Assembly: GCA_947184155.2 (NCBI GenBank)
Contig: CAMXCT020001626.1
Coordinates: 17,501-81,500, forward strand
Source: Cladocopium goreaui
Taxonomy: Eukaryota; Sar; Dinophyceae; Suessiales; Symbiodiniaceae
Direction: 5' to 3'
Length of the DNA: 64,000 nucleotides
Shown here: in pieces, positions 12,925-23,502 of the stretch
Position numbering within the stretch: position 1 is the first letter of the stretch
How the letters are laid out: every line of letters starts with the position of its first letter
Notes under the pieces: generated by a model
Told to the model about the DNA's origin: nothing
Database searches by the model: none
What the model saw: the letters and a program-made list of their open reading frames with translations, nothing else
Made by a program: the position numbers and the translations under genes

Positions 12925-14650
12925 TTATAACTTATATGGGTAATGTGTGCACATCCACTCCAAAGAACGCTTTACCGATGACATCCAAGAGTTGTCACTT
13001 ATGGTATCATGGACCAACGACCACAACAATGCTGGAGCAGTTCTAACAGCTCGTTTGAGGTATCGCAGGCATCCTGCGTACAGACTGTCAGTCGGGCTAT
13101 GCAGTCCAACCAGGGCACAGAGTTCTTCGGTGGAGAAATGGAAAGCAGGAATAGGACGAATGCAGTTACGAGCCAAACAACCAACTGCATCTCTAATGCC
13201 ATCTTTCCATTTGCTTTCATCATGTGTGTTAATCCACGACCAGGTGTGCACGTTGTAAAGGTGTCGAGACATTACTAGTTGTTGGAAGACTCGGACCTTA
13301 GTGCTATCCTGGACGTTACGCTTTCCATAGAAAGGCCGCCTCAACTGTCCAAATGCCTTACGGGCTTGTCCAACACGGTAGCCACAATCCTTATTGATCA
13401 CTCCATGATCCTGCATGAAGGTTCTTAAATGCTTGTACGAATGCACCAGCTGTAGGGATTGCGTGCCTGATTCTACAACGACAGGAAGCTTCCCTCCTAG
13501 GGCATGCCAAACTTTCTTCTTCATAGCTGCAGAGCCTGGTCCTGCAAGTCGGACCATAGCTTCAGCCTTGCCTGATCCATAATTGACCGTCAGTCCTCTA
13601 GAGGCTGCGGCATCATGGAGACAGGACGCAACGTGTTGTAAGGATCCTACCAATGCGGCTGGGCATTTCGAATGCATGACATATGCAATATCATCAACAA
13701 ACGATACCTCAGGAAATCCTTCATTGGGCATCTTTTTGGGAGACAAGATGTTGCTTGCCGGATTTGGGCTCCCAATGAACGTAAATGCAGACGCTTGTTG
13801 AAATCTTTCTCTCGCATCCAGCACCACCAAACGAAAGGCCATATTGAACAAGATGTCAGCTACCGGGTCACTGGGCCTGGTTCCCCCGGTTGTTTGCCGT
13901 TGTCTCTCCAAGGCCTCTCATAGTAAAGTGGGTGCCTGCAAACATATCCTTCAGAATGGCCGCGTGATGCTCTTGCAAGCCTTCTGTGGCATTGTCACGC
14001 GTCACAACAGCCTTGCTCTCATGCCATTCTTCGGGCAAGATCCCAAGATGCTTCATGGCAGTGCAAATCAGATCATCATGCATCTCCTGCTCGAACAACG
14101 AGCTTCTCAGTACAGAATAGAAAGCAGCCTTTAGGTCTACAAACAGGATTCCACAGAAAACCGCCTTTGAACGTGCCCAAGCTGTATCCGCATGCAGGAT
14201 GTGATGGGCAATATCCGTAGAACATCCCTTGCGTCCTCCTTGCTGGATGAGATCAGTGGACTGATGCCGCTGGTCTGCAAGAGACCCACGGATTCTTGCA
14301 TGATGAACTTTAGCACATACATCATTACATCAGAAATAAATATAGATCTGTATGCACCAGGGCCCTGCGCCGATCCCTTACCCTTGAACAGTGGAACCAA
14401 CAATCCACCTTTCCAAGATATAGGCTCTATGGCATGCCAGCTAGCTTTGGCAAGCAGCGGACAGAGCAGCTGAGCAATGGCAAAACTTCCACATGTAAGA
14501 ACGTCAACTGGAAGTAGGCCTGGTCCTGGAACCTTACCATTTTTAAACTTCCTAATAATCCTCAGTATGTCGGATGGTGAAGGACAGACTGCTATATCTC
14601 TGTCAGCAGAGAAATCTTGCAGGGCATGGAGCTGCTGCAATTGCATATTG
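12925..14650 (-). pseudogene. LINE reverse transcriptase, frameshifted
   Basis: First part: FKNGKVPGPGLLPVDVL and WKGGLLVPLFKGKGSAQGPGAYRSIFISD (RT motifs 1-2a). A broken middle lies near 14.1 kb. Then GTRPSDPVADILFNMAF (the GxRxGDPLxxxLF motif) and FVDDIAYVM, the catalytic xxDD box in the LINE variant. A long thumb/connector follows to 12925. The frame is interrupted at least twice. Confidence 0.85.
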
Positions 14651-14879
14651 GAGACCACAGCTCTGGCTTCAACCCGAGCAAATTGCTCTCCCCACACACT
14701 TTGGCACTGTGTATGGGATTGTGCTAGTGTGCCGTCCTGTAACCGGAGTTGAGGCAATGGTCTATGGCCCTTTTCCAGAGTCTTTTTGCGCCTGCCGAAC
14801 CTGGTAAGTTTCTTGTACAGGGCGGCAGTATCATGTTGTGAATCAGCATCGTTGATGTCGCCAATCCAAAGGTCATACC

Positions 14880-15720
14880 ACCTGGCTTGGTCATGACGAA
14901 CCTTAGGCCTCAGGATCTTCTCGATCGCTTTGAGTTCGGAAACCAGCAATGGGTCAGATGGCAAACAAGTCCTCATCATATCAAGCATTTGTCTTTTGAG
15001 TTTGATGCCACTTAGCGTCGCCTCGCTCAATACAGGTCGTTGCTTTATTTTGGATGGCTGACCGAAATGCTGTTGCCCCAGCTGAACAATATTAGTTTCC
15101 AGAATTTTTGAGTGGTCGCCAACACTTACTTCCCAGGATGGGACAGGCAGAGACTGAATTGATTGTTGAAATCTTTGGATGCAGTCCGGATCTCTGATCT
15201 TGTCGTAATTGCATCTTAGAGGCTTCCTATCAGGCCTCAAAACCGCAGGCCAATGGTCAACATGGCAAAATCCTCCATCAAAGTCACTAAGGACACAGAA
15301 TGAGGATACAACGGCCTTCAATGCAGAACTTATAACGACATGGTCCCTCCTGAGGCAATGTCCTCTTGGGTGCCTCCACGTGGCATGTGGTCCACGATGA
15401 TAACCTAGAGTGGCAGGAACGCACAACTCATTTGCTTCCAAGAAGGACTGAAAGATGTATCCAGCTCCATTCATGGCCTCAGCTCCATTTGCACCGTACA
15501 GGTCAGAAACCGGGTCACCAAGCAGTGCGTTAGCATCTATAAACATTATCAGACCAGAGGAACCTCCAACAGAGCAAAGTCTCTCAGTGACTGCATTCCA
15601 CCAGAGCTGGACTTGATCGCAAGTTCTATCCGCAGTTACACATGGTGCGTGACAAACCGCAAATGAAAAACAATCTGACCCTCCAACACAACAAGCAGAA
15701 AACGCGGATCACTGTGAAGA
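14880..15720 (-). pseudogene. LINE apurinic-type endonuclease domain
   Basis: Reads AVCHAPCV...MFIDANALLGD (catalytic DxN), ATWRHPRGHCLRRDHVVIS and, near the end, DGGFCHVDHWPAV (catalytic DH pair), the signatures of the APE endonuclease that nicks target DNA. A one-base shift near 15675 and no clear N-terminal TWNV block indicate decay. Confidence 0.75.
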
Positions 15721-15879
15721 ATTGTCACCTTCGCATCTTCCAATCTAAAGGTCTTATCAGCTTTTGCAAAAACCAACGTTTTATGAATCCATAGCTCACA
15801 TCAAAATGCCTGGCATTGCCACACTGCTGAAAACCAGAAGAGAAGATATTGTAATGATCAGTAACACGAACTCCAGCTG

Positions 15880-16850
15880 CTATTTTGGCTTCTTGAACCC
15901 CAAGGACAGCAAGATTTGATCAAGTCTCAACGAACGAGCTCCAGACGAACCGTCAGCCTGATCATCATCTGCCAATGCTAGTGCATTATAAATAGCTATT
16001 CTAAGGTCCACTTGATAGTCACTCCTTGGTAGCTGAGTCTGGTCCACATTAGCTCGTATGGATAAATTCGATTCTGCAGGCTGCCGCACTGTGTTGTCAA
16101 ACAGAGTAGGGTATGCTCCACGAATGGATCCATGCGCTTTTCCAAGCCAACCCCACTTCAAATCATTGTCTGAAATCGCAAGTTTATGAAGTGACTCCCA
16201 AGGGACACATCCACAGCCTCGTCCAGTGTGTGCTGCATGCTTAGCCTTTTTGTCTGCTAATTCATTCCATGGATCCCCTTGATGAGCACGAACTTCCTTG
16301 ACAGCAACTCTCGTGCCAACCGCATGGCTCAGAGCTTGCAGCACAGTGACAAGAGCATGATCTTGTTTAGAGGCAGCCAAGCACTGTGTAAACTTACTAC
16401 TAAGAGCCAAGTCAGGTCGGATCACCACCGGAATATCATTCTGGCCAAAATTAGCAAATCCAGTAGCAATGGCCATGCCTGAGAGCTCTGCATCCATATT
16501 AGAGTGGTGCCTTGCTCCAATCCATGCTGCATCTGCTGTGTTCGTGACCGTAACACCAGCACGATTCTCTCAACATCTGTGACAGATACTACAACCACCG
16601 CCCCACGATGAGGTGTCCCCTGATGTCGCCCCATCAACATACAGTTCCAAACAGAGGGACCTGTGTCCAACAGCAGCTTCTTGGCGGTGTAATGCTTCCC
16701 AGGTGCAGTTCCTTCTGGAATGGGACTCCACTCCCAACCCTCTCCAGAGCTAAGATTATCGAAGCAAGACGTGTCTGACAACAGCAGAAAAGCTTCTTTG
16801 TCCTCCTGAAAGTATCTGGAAGGATGCGGCAAGCTTGCCTCCAGGCTCAA
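15880..16850 (-). pseudogene. LINE RNase H domain, frameshifted
   Basis: Two overlapping frames (16850-16422 and 16497-15880). The second carries the RNase H pattern MDAELSGMAIATGF (catalytic Glu helix), a following Asp strand (VVIRPDLAL) and AHQGDPWNELADKKAKHA, the His/Asp end of the domain. It lies upstream of the endonuclease in the direction of translation. Confidence 0.72.
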
Positions 16851-17456
16851 AATTGATCTCTGTTGGAACTAAGGCTCATTGAGAAAGGTTGGTCATGAAC
16901 ACATGCATGCACTTCCAACACATCGCCATGTCTCAAGACACAACTATCCCCTATGACACGTCCACTGCAGCGCAAAAGGCTTCCATGTTTGACCTTCAGA
17001 GTCGTTCTGAGTTGGCATGCATGTGTGGCTGCAGCTATTGATCGAACCTGAAATGTAATCTGATCAGTGTGATATATCAGGCAAAGAATGACAGCAACAT
17101 TTTGCGGTGGCTTTCGTTAAGACGCAATCCACCACTGTCCATCTGGTATGCCCCATTTGGGTCGGATGAAGCTCACCTGGTACATACTTGAGGGTGCAAG
17201 CAACAGGCGATGTTTATCCACCATATCATTTAGATTCATTTAGCGATTTATCGGCGGACATATCCCTGACATGGTAGTCGGTTTGTTTTCACAAATGGTG
17301 ATGCGTGTGACATTTGCTGAACAGACAGTACCTTCCAGCCAACTGGGTCCCGCCGTTCATTCCGCATTTCCCGGGTGCTGAAGGCTTGGCACTGCTGCAA
17401 ACTGGAGCGGTGCTCAAACACAGTCGCCTAAAATCCCGGCCAATCAAAGTTGCAGA

Positions 17457-17993
17457 TCACTTGCCAGATTCCCATGGAGACATTGAGAATGCTACTCTCT
17501 CCATTACGCTTGCGTTTCGGATGAATGGCACTTCCTTGCAGAACATTGGGATCTTTGCCTTTGAGCTGGGTGATGGACGAACTGATGCATTGTTAGGGTC
17601 AAGGACATGACCGCGAAGTCTGGCTGAGCACGCAGCAATCTGGTTGCAATCTTGTGCGCAACCTGCGAGTGCAAATATTTCATCTGGAAAAGACGGTCTG
17701 AAGACGGTATTGACCATTTTAAATTGATGGCCATTGTTCACTGCTGGATCATACACAGAAATGAGAACTGCGGCCCAGTCAACCTGAGAGTGCTGCTGCA
17801 AAATGACATGCCCAGTAATACCAGCTTCCATATCAGTAGGCGCAGGCTGCACATATATCAGGTCATAATCTGAGCTCGGATCCATCTCCTGTCTCCAATA
17901 ATTCCGGAGTTGTTGCCGCCAACTCCAGAAATCTGCAATCAATGCCACCTTCTTTGAGTACCAACATTGCTCTCTGCCAATTCCAGGCGCCAC
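17457..17993 (-). CDS. LINE internal region with tandem module 3
   Basis: Module 3 at about 17940-17735 reads DFWSWRQQLRNYWRQ...YDLIYVQPAP...GHVILQQHSQVDWAAVLISVYD. It lies about 785 bp from module 2, as module 2 does from module 1. Confidence 0.6.
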   Translation of the reverse strand: MAPGIGREQCWYSKKVALIADFWSWRQQLRNYWRQEMDPSSDYDLIYVQPAPTDMEAGITGHVILQQHSQVDWAAVLISVYDPAVNNGHQFKMVNTVFRPSFPDEIFALAGCAQDCNQIAACSARLRGHVLDPNNASVRPSPSSKAKIPMFCKEVPFIRNASVMERVAFSMSPWESGK

Positions 17994-18367
17994 ATACCAA
18001 CTAAGGAAATGGGCAACACGGGCTTCACCCTGCCATGAAAAGGCTTGCGTGTCCCAATCAATGTATATGTCCTAAATCACCTCTGCCCATGCCGGCAGTT
18101 GGGGAAGTCTGGACGAAACTCAGCAGCGTTAGGATTGAACTGAAAGGCTCCCTCTTCATTGCTTGCTCCAGTTCCCCAACCCCTGTCGCATCACAAATAG
18201 AGCCAACTTGTGGAGGAAGGGGCACATCTGACAGGCCCGGCCTGGACCATTCCTGCAAAGACCGCACGAGAACGGAGTCATCCACTTCATCACCGTCTAA
18301 GATTTCTTTCCCATCTGCATCCAGAACCTGGGCTGTCTCCTCGTTCAGGACGACTTTAAGGTCAAGG

Positions 18368-19045
18368 TTAACACTCTGACCTCGAACCACCTGCAGTGGT
18401 TGATCCAGTGGAAAAAATTATCTCTCCTGAATGTGCTCTGTGGACAACACTTCCTGCCGTCACAATGTCTGCAAGGTCTTGGACCAAAACCGAACCAACC
18501 AAACAAGCTGCGTGATGCACATCAACTCCATCTGTGCTGGGCTGTACTGAAGTGACCAGGATCTCCCTCTGCTCACTTGAGACTTCTTGCGAAAGAATAA
18601 TGTGTGCAGCATGGGATTGCCACGGTGATCGAGGAGGAAACGGACGAACCACGTGAAAATGAACTGGACTGCCTCTAGTGAGAAATTCTCTCCACGGAAA
18701 GACAATATCGCTCCTCCAGTCAAAGCAGGTCGGCTGTAACCTCCCAACCTTACTTTGTGCATTGACCTGTCGACTATTCCCATGCAAAACCCATGTGAGA
18801 ACATACATTACGGGCCCTTCATATGCATTCTCTGTGAAAGCATGCATATCAAACACACCTTGCAGATCCTGTATCGAACCAGGACGATTGTCAGGGACCT
18901 GCTGGCGACCAGCGGCATAGCTGGCAGTACTGCTAGCAGAGGCCCCCAAGTTATCGACTGCAGCTTGGAAATGCAATGCTTCAGATGGAATAATTCGGCC
19001 TCTGAAAAATCTCTCCCCAAATGGAGTTTTGAAGGGCTTGGTCAC
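18368..19045 (-). CDS. LINE internal region with tandem module 2
   Basis: Continues the previous frame after a shift. Module 2 at about 18726-18515 reads DWRSDIVFPWREFL...HFHVVRPFPP...AAHIILSQEVSSEQ...LVTSVQP, the same layout as modules 1 and 3. Confidence 0.6.
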   Translation of the reverse strand: MTKPFKTPFGERFFRGRIIPSEALHFQAAVDNLGASASSTASYAAGRQQVPDNRPGSIQDLQGVFDMHAFTENAYEGPVMYVLTWVLHGNSRQVNAQSKVGRLQPTCFDWRSDIVFPWREFLTRGSPVHFHVVRPFPPRSPWQSHAAHIILSQEVSSEQREILVTSVQPSTDGVDVHHAACLVGSVLVQDLADIVTAGSVVHRAHSGEIIFSTGSTTAGGSRSEC

Positions 19046-20723
19046 TATCTGTCATCATAAGTAAGTCCTGCAAAGGAACCGGGATCCCACGTCTAATGGC
19101 CAGCTTCAATGCATTTCCATGCCTAAGGTGCACTTTTTGCATGGGCTGAATTGCAAAAGAGCCAAGCCAAAGAATGCATTCATTTTGCGGGTGAATCGGG
19201 GGGCAATTCCTATCCATGCGAAGGTCCTCAATGACCTCTTCTATACCCAATGCGTTCGTAAAGAACCAATGCAAAGGAGTAGGGACTTGTAGCGTCAGGA
19301 TCAGAGTCGTACACCGAATCACAAGTGACCGATGTTCCATCTGTGGTCGCTGTGCGATGACTACTTGGGCTAGAACACTGGCATCCTTTTCCTCCAAAAG
19401 AGGGTAAACAAGCGCAAATTCTGTCTGAACTCCAGCAATCGATCTGTCGTTCCAGGTGGCGAGCAACTGTTGTTCCCATGTGGAGAAATCAGTGCTTAGC
19501 ATCGTAATACGTGAGTTATGGCATCTGGTGGACCTACTGTGATCCGTGAACCATGATTCAACTAGCACTGGTCTCTCATACCAGTTGGGTCGGCTTTCAA
19601 CGGCCTCACTGATACGTTCATGGAGCTCCTGCACAAAAACAGACTGCTCGGTTAGCAGTTTAGGGCGACCCGGCGCTTCAAACTGCTCAGCCTCTTGTGC
19701 GGTTCGGATGGCCTGCAGAAACTCATCTGTAAAACTGCAACCTATTACGTTCCCATGCATGTCCTGTGGACCTTGTTGATCCTTCCGAGTTATGTCATGC
19801 GCTACAACTGAAGTTTGCAGTACGGAGTGATGATCATTGGAGCTAGCAGCTTCGCTGTTGCTAAGATCAACTGCCAACTGACAAACTTCGGCCTCATCCA
19901 TCAATGAAGGTGAGTAGCCGGATTGCGCATCACCATTGTAAATCTGATCAATGATTTCCTCATGCGACATGCCACTTTGAGACATGCGAGCTAGGTCCAA
20001 AGTAGGACGTTGGTATCTATCTGACGGTGGAACTGCTACTTTGACATAGTCACCATGTGCTATGTATTTGGTCTCTACATGATAACCTGGCCATCGAATG
20101 TGGTTCACATGGACTAGACACCTACCTGCCTCCTGAGCGCAGTATGCATCAGTGTCTGCAGTCACCAAAACTGCCTGGCGCGTGGCCTGCTTGGGCAGGG
20201 TAACCACTTGTACATTATTCATAGGCCCTGTCACGAAATCCGGCTCGGACTTGTGACCATAAAATTGGATGGCCAGCAGGACAAGACGCAAATCACTACC
20301 AGATGGTATGTTCTGTACCATATGCATTATGATTGGAACTGCGCCCTCAGCAATTCCCTCAACTTGCGCACCAACTTCATACACACCCTCAATTTGAACT
20401 CGTGGAACAGCGAAATGCCCTGCGATTTCCTGGACCATTTGATAATGGTCAGTCCAGGTGAGGCGTACCCTCAGTGGGACATCATTCATATGGAAGAGGA
20501 GTGCATCCTGCAAATTATCTTCAATTGCAGGTGGACGCAGTGGTTCCTCACTAGAGCCTACCTCAGGTGACGAAGCATCTGAATGATCAGGATCTTCATC
20601 TGACGAAGTGCCAGAGACTTGTCCAACCGGCACCCCTGAAGCAATTGATTGTAAGGCAACATCTTGCTGATCTGAAAACGGTGAGTGCTTAGCAGAAAAG
20701 CCAGAAAGTCCAAACTTCTGCAT
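18981..20723 (-). CDS. LINE internal region with tandem module 1
   Basis: Open frame of 580 codons with no database-level identity I can name. At 19505-19290 it has the first of three related modules: STWEQQLLATW, then about 20 residues to a V-x-P element, then a hydrophobic strand (AQVVIAQRP). Upstream parts include an acidic Ser-rich stretch (GTSSDEDPDHSDASSPEVG). It overlaps the next minus-strand frame at 19045, consistent with a frameshift in one original ORF. Confidence 0.6.
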   Translation of the reverse strand: MQKFGLSGFSAKHSPFSDQQDVALQSIASGVPVGQVSGTSSDEDPDHSDASSPEVGSSEEPLRPPAIEDNLQDALLFHMNDVPLRVRLTWTDHYQMVQEIAGHFAVPRVQIEGVYEVGAQVEGIAEGAVPIIMHMVQNIPSGSDLRLVLLAIQFYGHKSEPDFVTGPMNNVQVVTLPKQATRQAVLVTADTDAYCAQEAGRCLVHVNHIRWPGYHVETKYIAHGDYVKVAVPPSDRYQRPTLDLARMSQSGMSHEEIIDQIYNGDAQSGYSPSLMDEAEVCQLAVDLSNSEAASSNDHHSVLQTSVVAHDITRKDQQGPQDMHGNVIGCSFTDEFLQAIRTAQEAEQFEAPGRPKLLTEQSVFVQELHERISEAVESRPNWYERPVLVESWFTDHSRSTRCHNSRITMLSTDFSTWEQQLLATWNDRSIAGVQTEFALVYPLLEEKDASVLAQVVIAQRPQMEHRSLVIRCTTLILTLQVPTPLHWFFTNALGIEEVIEDLRMDRNCPPIHPQNECILWLGSFAIQPMQKVHLRHGNALKLAIRRGIPVPLQDLLMMTDSDQALQNSIWGEIFQRPNYSI

Positions 20724-21275
20724 AAATTATGTAGTATCGGTTGACTGCTCAAAACTGGTGGAGCTCAACACGGCCGCAAGCGACAGCGGAGCACTCGCAC
20801 CAGGCATGAATGCATGGGAAGAGACAGTCTTGGCTGTGGCTCTACACTTCGCAAGATCGATCTCAAACCCATCAATTTCAGTATTACTATCATGGAAAAT
20901 ATCATGGAAAGTATCACAATGGCATTCATCGGCACATGAGACACGTCTGTGACCTCGATCACTTCCTGTCTTTTTCAAAATCGAACCAAAGATAGGCCAT
21001 GTGAACATTGGTGTGTACTTCTCTAGCTGGGCATCAATGATGTCATTCTCGACTTTATGTTGCAAGTCAACTGCATTTTTCAATGCTACAAAATCTGGCT
21101 GATAAACCGACTCCCATCTCATGCTGTGATAAAGATGTAGTCACTGACATCGGACAGACATGTACTTGCTGCACACGAGAAATAGTCTTGCTAGTTCCAG
21201 CATAGGCCTCAACACAGGTCTGAGAGAATGGCGCATGGCACAAATTCCGAGGACATTCATAACCATCGCCAAAAC

Positions 21276-22581
21276 TCACATGGATGCTTCTGGTGCACCA
21301 GGTGCTCCAGGAGTAGCAGCATGCCCAAATGGTTCCAATAATCTTTGTCGTTTTGATTTTGGAGCATTTTCCTCTTCTGAGTCCATGACATCTTGAGTCT
21401 CCATTGGGGAGGTCAACGCTGCACTTTGTTCTAGGAGTAGTTGAACCTTCTTGGCCAGAGACTGCGCATCCACATCCCTCTTGAGAGATTCGTCCTCTTG
21501 AGCTTCGTCTGTGGCCTCCTCTGCCTCAGACCGTCTGTAGCGATCTCCGTGTTGCCTGAATCTCCGCCTTTGCCTTGTTGATCTGGTCCATATATTGCTT
21601 TTGCTGTTCCTGAAAAGCTTTGATCTGATTCTCCCAACCCGTGACAGAATCTTTCAAGTGCCGTAACCACGACTCTCGGTGCTTGTTCTTCGCATCCCTC
21701 AGCGTGTTCAGTTGCTTGGGTGCTTTCGTAATTTGGGTCGACGCCTTGTGCAGATCCGATCCCAGCTGCTTTGATAAGGCCTGATCTGCCTTCTTGACTG
21801 CAGCCTGAATATCTGAAGGCGCCTTGCCAATGTCCGGATATTGCTTTCGGACTACGGTCACAAGCTCTATGTGACCCGCTGGTGCAGCAGCCGTAGTCGA
21901 ACTTGATGATGTTGCAAAACTGTCCGGTGCTACAGGTGCTTGAGTTTGAGAGGTCGATGCTTGGAGAGTTGTCTCCGGAGATGGCCAGGCAGAAAAGGTC
22001 GTCTGCGATTGGAACGGGGAGGGCGACATTGTCTGTGCCTGCTGTGCCTGCCCTTTCCCACGACCCTTTTTTCCCTTCCATTTTCCTTTGGCTCTCCTTT
22101 TGGCACTCTCGCTCCTTGTACTCGACCTTGTATGGTTCTCCTTTGGATATCCTTCCCATTGCCAGATGGAATTGTCTTCTGCGCTCCACTGGTATGGCTT
22201 GGTTCCTTTCGTCCAGTGTGTCAGCGTGCTTTTCAAATTGGACAATGCATATGAACTTTTTTGTTTAATCTCCTGCACGGACAGCGCCAAGGGCAAGACT
22301 CCATGTCCATTGCTTTTGAATAAGCTGGATGAATCGTGCGTCCTTTGAGTGAATGCGAACTCAAAGTTCTGTGAAGCCAATGCAGCTGTGATCGATGTAG
22401 AGATGTGTGGCCTTTCGAATGTCGATGCCACAAATAGCGGGCTAACGCCCGATTCCTGCGCAATCTCCTCCTCTTTGTCTCCGCAATAACGGAGGTTGAT
22501 ATACACAATGACCAAGATATAGAATACTAGTATCCAGCCAAAGTTGCACATCCACACTGCACATCCGCACCTGAAGACCAC
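21276..22581 (-). CDS. LINE ORF1-like protein, frameshifted
   Basis: The open frame from 22581 to 21526 has a Lys/Gly-rich basic linker (KRRAKGKWKGKKGRGKGQ) and a Gln/Lys-rich helical C-terminal part (ENQIKAFQEQQKQYMDQINK), as expected for a nucleic-acid-binding ORF1 protein. A frame change near 21530 leads into an acidic stretch (MDSEEENAPKSKRQR) ending near 21276. No retroviral-type zinc knuckle was seen. Function is inferred from position and composition only. Confidence 0.5.
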
Positions 22582-23103
22582 TTGATCGACAGAAACCTCA
22601 ATGCTAAATACCGTGGAGGTTCAGGAAGAATGTGAAAATATCCGTGTACGGCCACTGCAGAGCCGAGGGCAAAACAAGTTCGGATGCACCGGAAAATCCA
22701 CGTTGCAAATGAAAAATGCCAGCCATATATAGCCCGTTGGCTGTCAAGCGAATGACAGCCAAGGGAAAATCACAAACAAATAAGGCGTAAGCATTGGATT
22801 GGAAAAAACCAGTAGCAAAACAGCGCCTGCGGTCCAAACGGCGATAAGACCGCTTAGGCAAATGATGGCACGGGAGCAAGGGGCACCTCGATGGAGCCAA
22901 ATGCCTTGTGTGTATATATGTTTGTCATTGTATGTCTCTATGTTCTTTTTGGTTATATGTCTGTACGTGTCTGTACGTAATGTAGTGCAGTCCGTGTAGT
23001 GTAGTGCAACTCAATGCAATGCAATGCGATGTAAACACACACATATATATACATATATATATATATACACATATATATATATACACATATATATATATAT
23101 ATA
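22582..23103. other. Spacer with CATATA microsatellite
   Basis: No gene. A compound (CA/TA)n microsatellite at 23030-23103 is the insertion site of the copia element. Confidence 0.7.
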
Positions 23104-23439
23104 TGTGAATTTTGCCAGTGTCCTGTCTTCCATTCGATTGTGCATCTCCGAGGGGTTTCTGGATGCAGCCGCATCTTTCGAACATACGTGGCTCAAGTCC
23201 ACGGGTGTTGCAGGAAAACGGCGGCGGGGACGCCATTTGCGCTTGTGCGTTGGGTGAAGGAACCATTTGTTTGTCCAGGTGAATTACTAGATCTTTTGGG
23301 AAGACAGAGGACTGTCTATTGGTGATTTCTGGTGATCTTACATAGATCTTGGTGGTTGGATACAAAACATCCTATCTCTTTGAGGCCAAGGAGGTGACTG
23401 GGTGTGGGAGCTACCAGTGTAGTGGTCATTCCACTTACA
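23104..23439 (+). repeat. 5' LTR of copia element
   Basis: Starts TGTGAATTTTGCC and ends CCACTTACA. No difference from the 3' copy was found by eye. Confidence 0.95.
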
Positions 23440-23440
23440 C

Positions 23441-23452
23441 TGGTAGCGGAGC
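23441..23452 (+). promoter_or_regulatory. tRNA primer-binding site
   Basis: TGGTAGCGGAGC lies one base after the LTR and resembles TGGTATCAGAGC, the initiator tRNA-Met site used by many copia elements, with two mismatches. Confidence 0.7.
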
Positions 23453-23502
23453 CTGAGAGCTCGCTGCCGTAGAGCCAGCGCAAAGCTGGAAAGCCCAATA
23501 CC

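Larger units (their letters stand above)
11436..22581 (-). mobile_element. Decayed LINE-type non-LTR retroelement, about 11 kb, minus strand
   Basis: Consecutive minus-strand ORFs, broken by frameshifts, read as one non-LTR element: ORF1-like basic protein (22.58-21.28 kb), a long region with three tandem modules (20.72-17.46 kb), RNase H (16.85-15.88), APE endonuclease (15.7-14.9), reverse transcriptase (14.65-12.93), two C2H2-like fingers (12.75-12.50) and a methyltransferase-like tail (12.3-11.45). It lies antisense in the large IleRS intron. No poly(A) tail or target-site duplication was identified, and the frame breaks show it is inactive. Borders are approximate. Confidence 0.8.

Noticed and set aside
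21431..22189. 252-codon minus-strand ORF overlapping the LINE ORF1
   Set aside because: Ser/Gly/Cys-rich out-of-frame reading of the same DNA; the other frame has the basic linker and helical segments.
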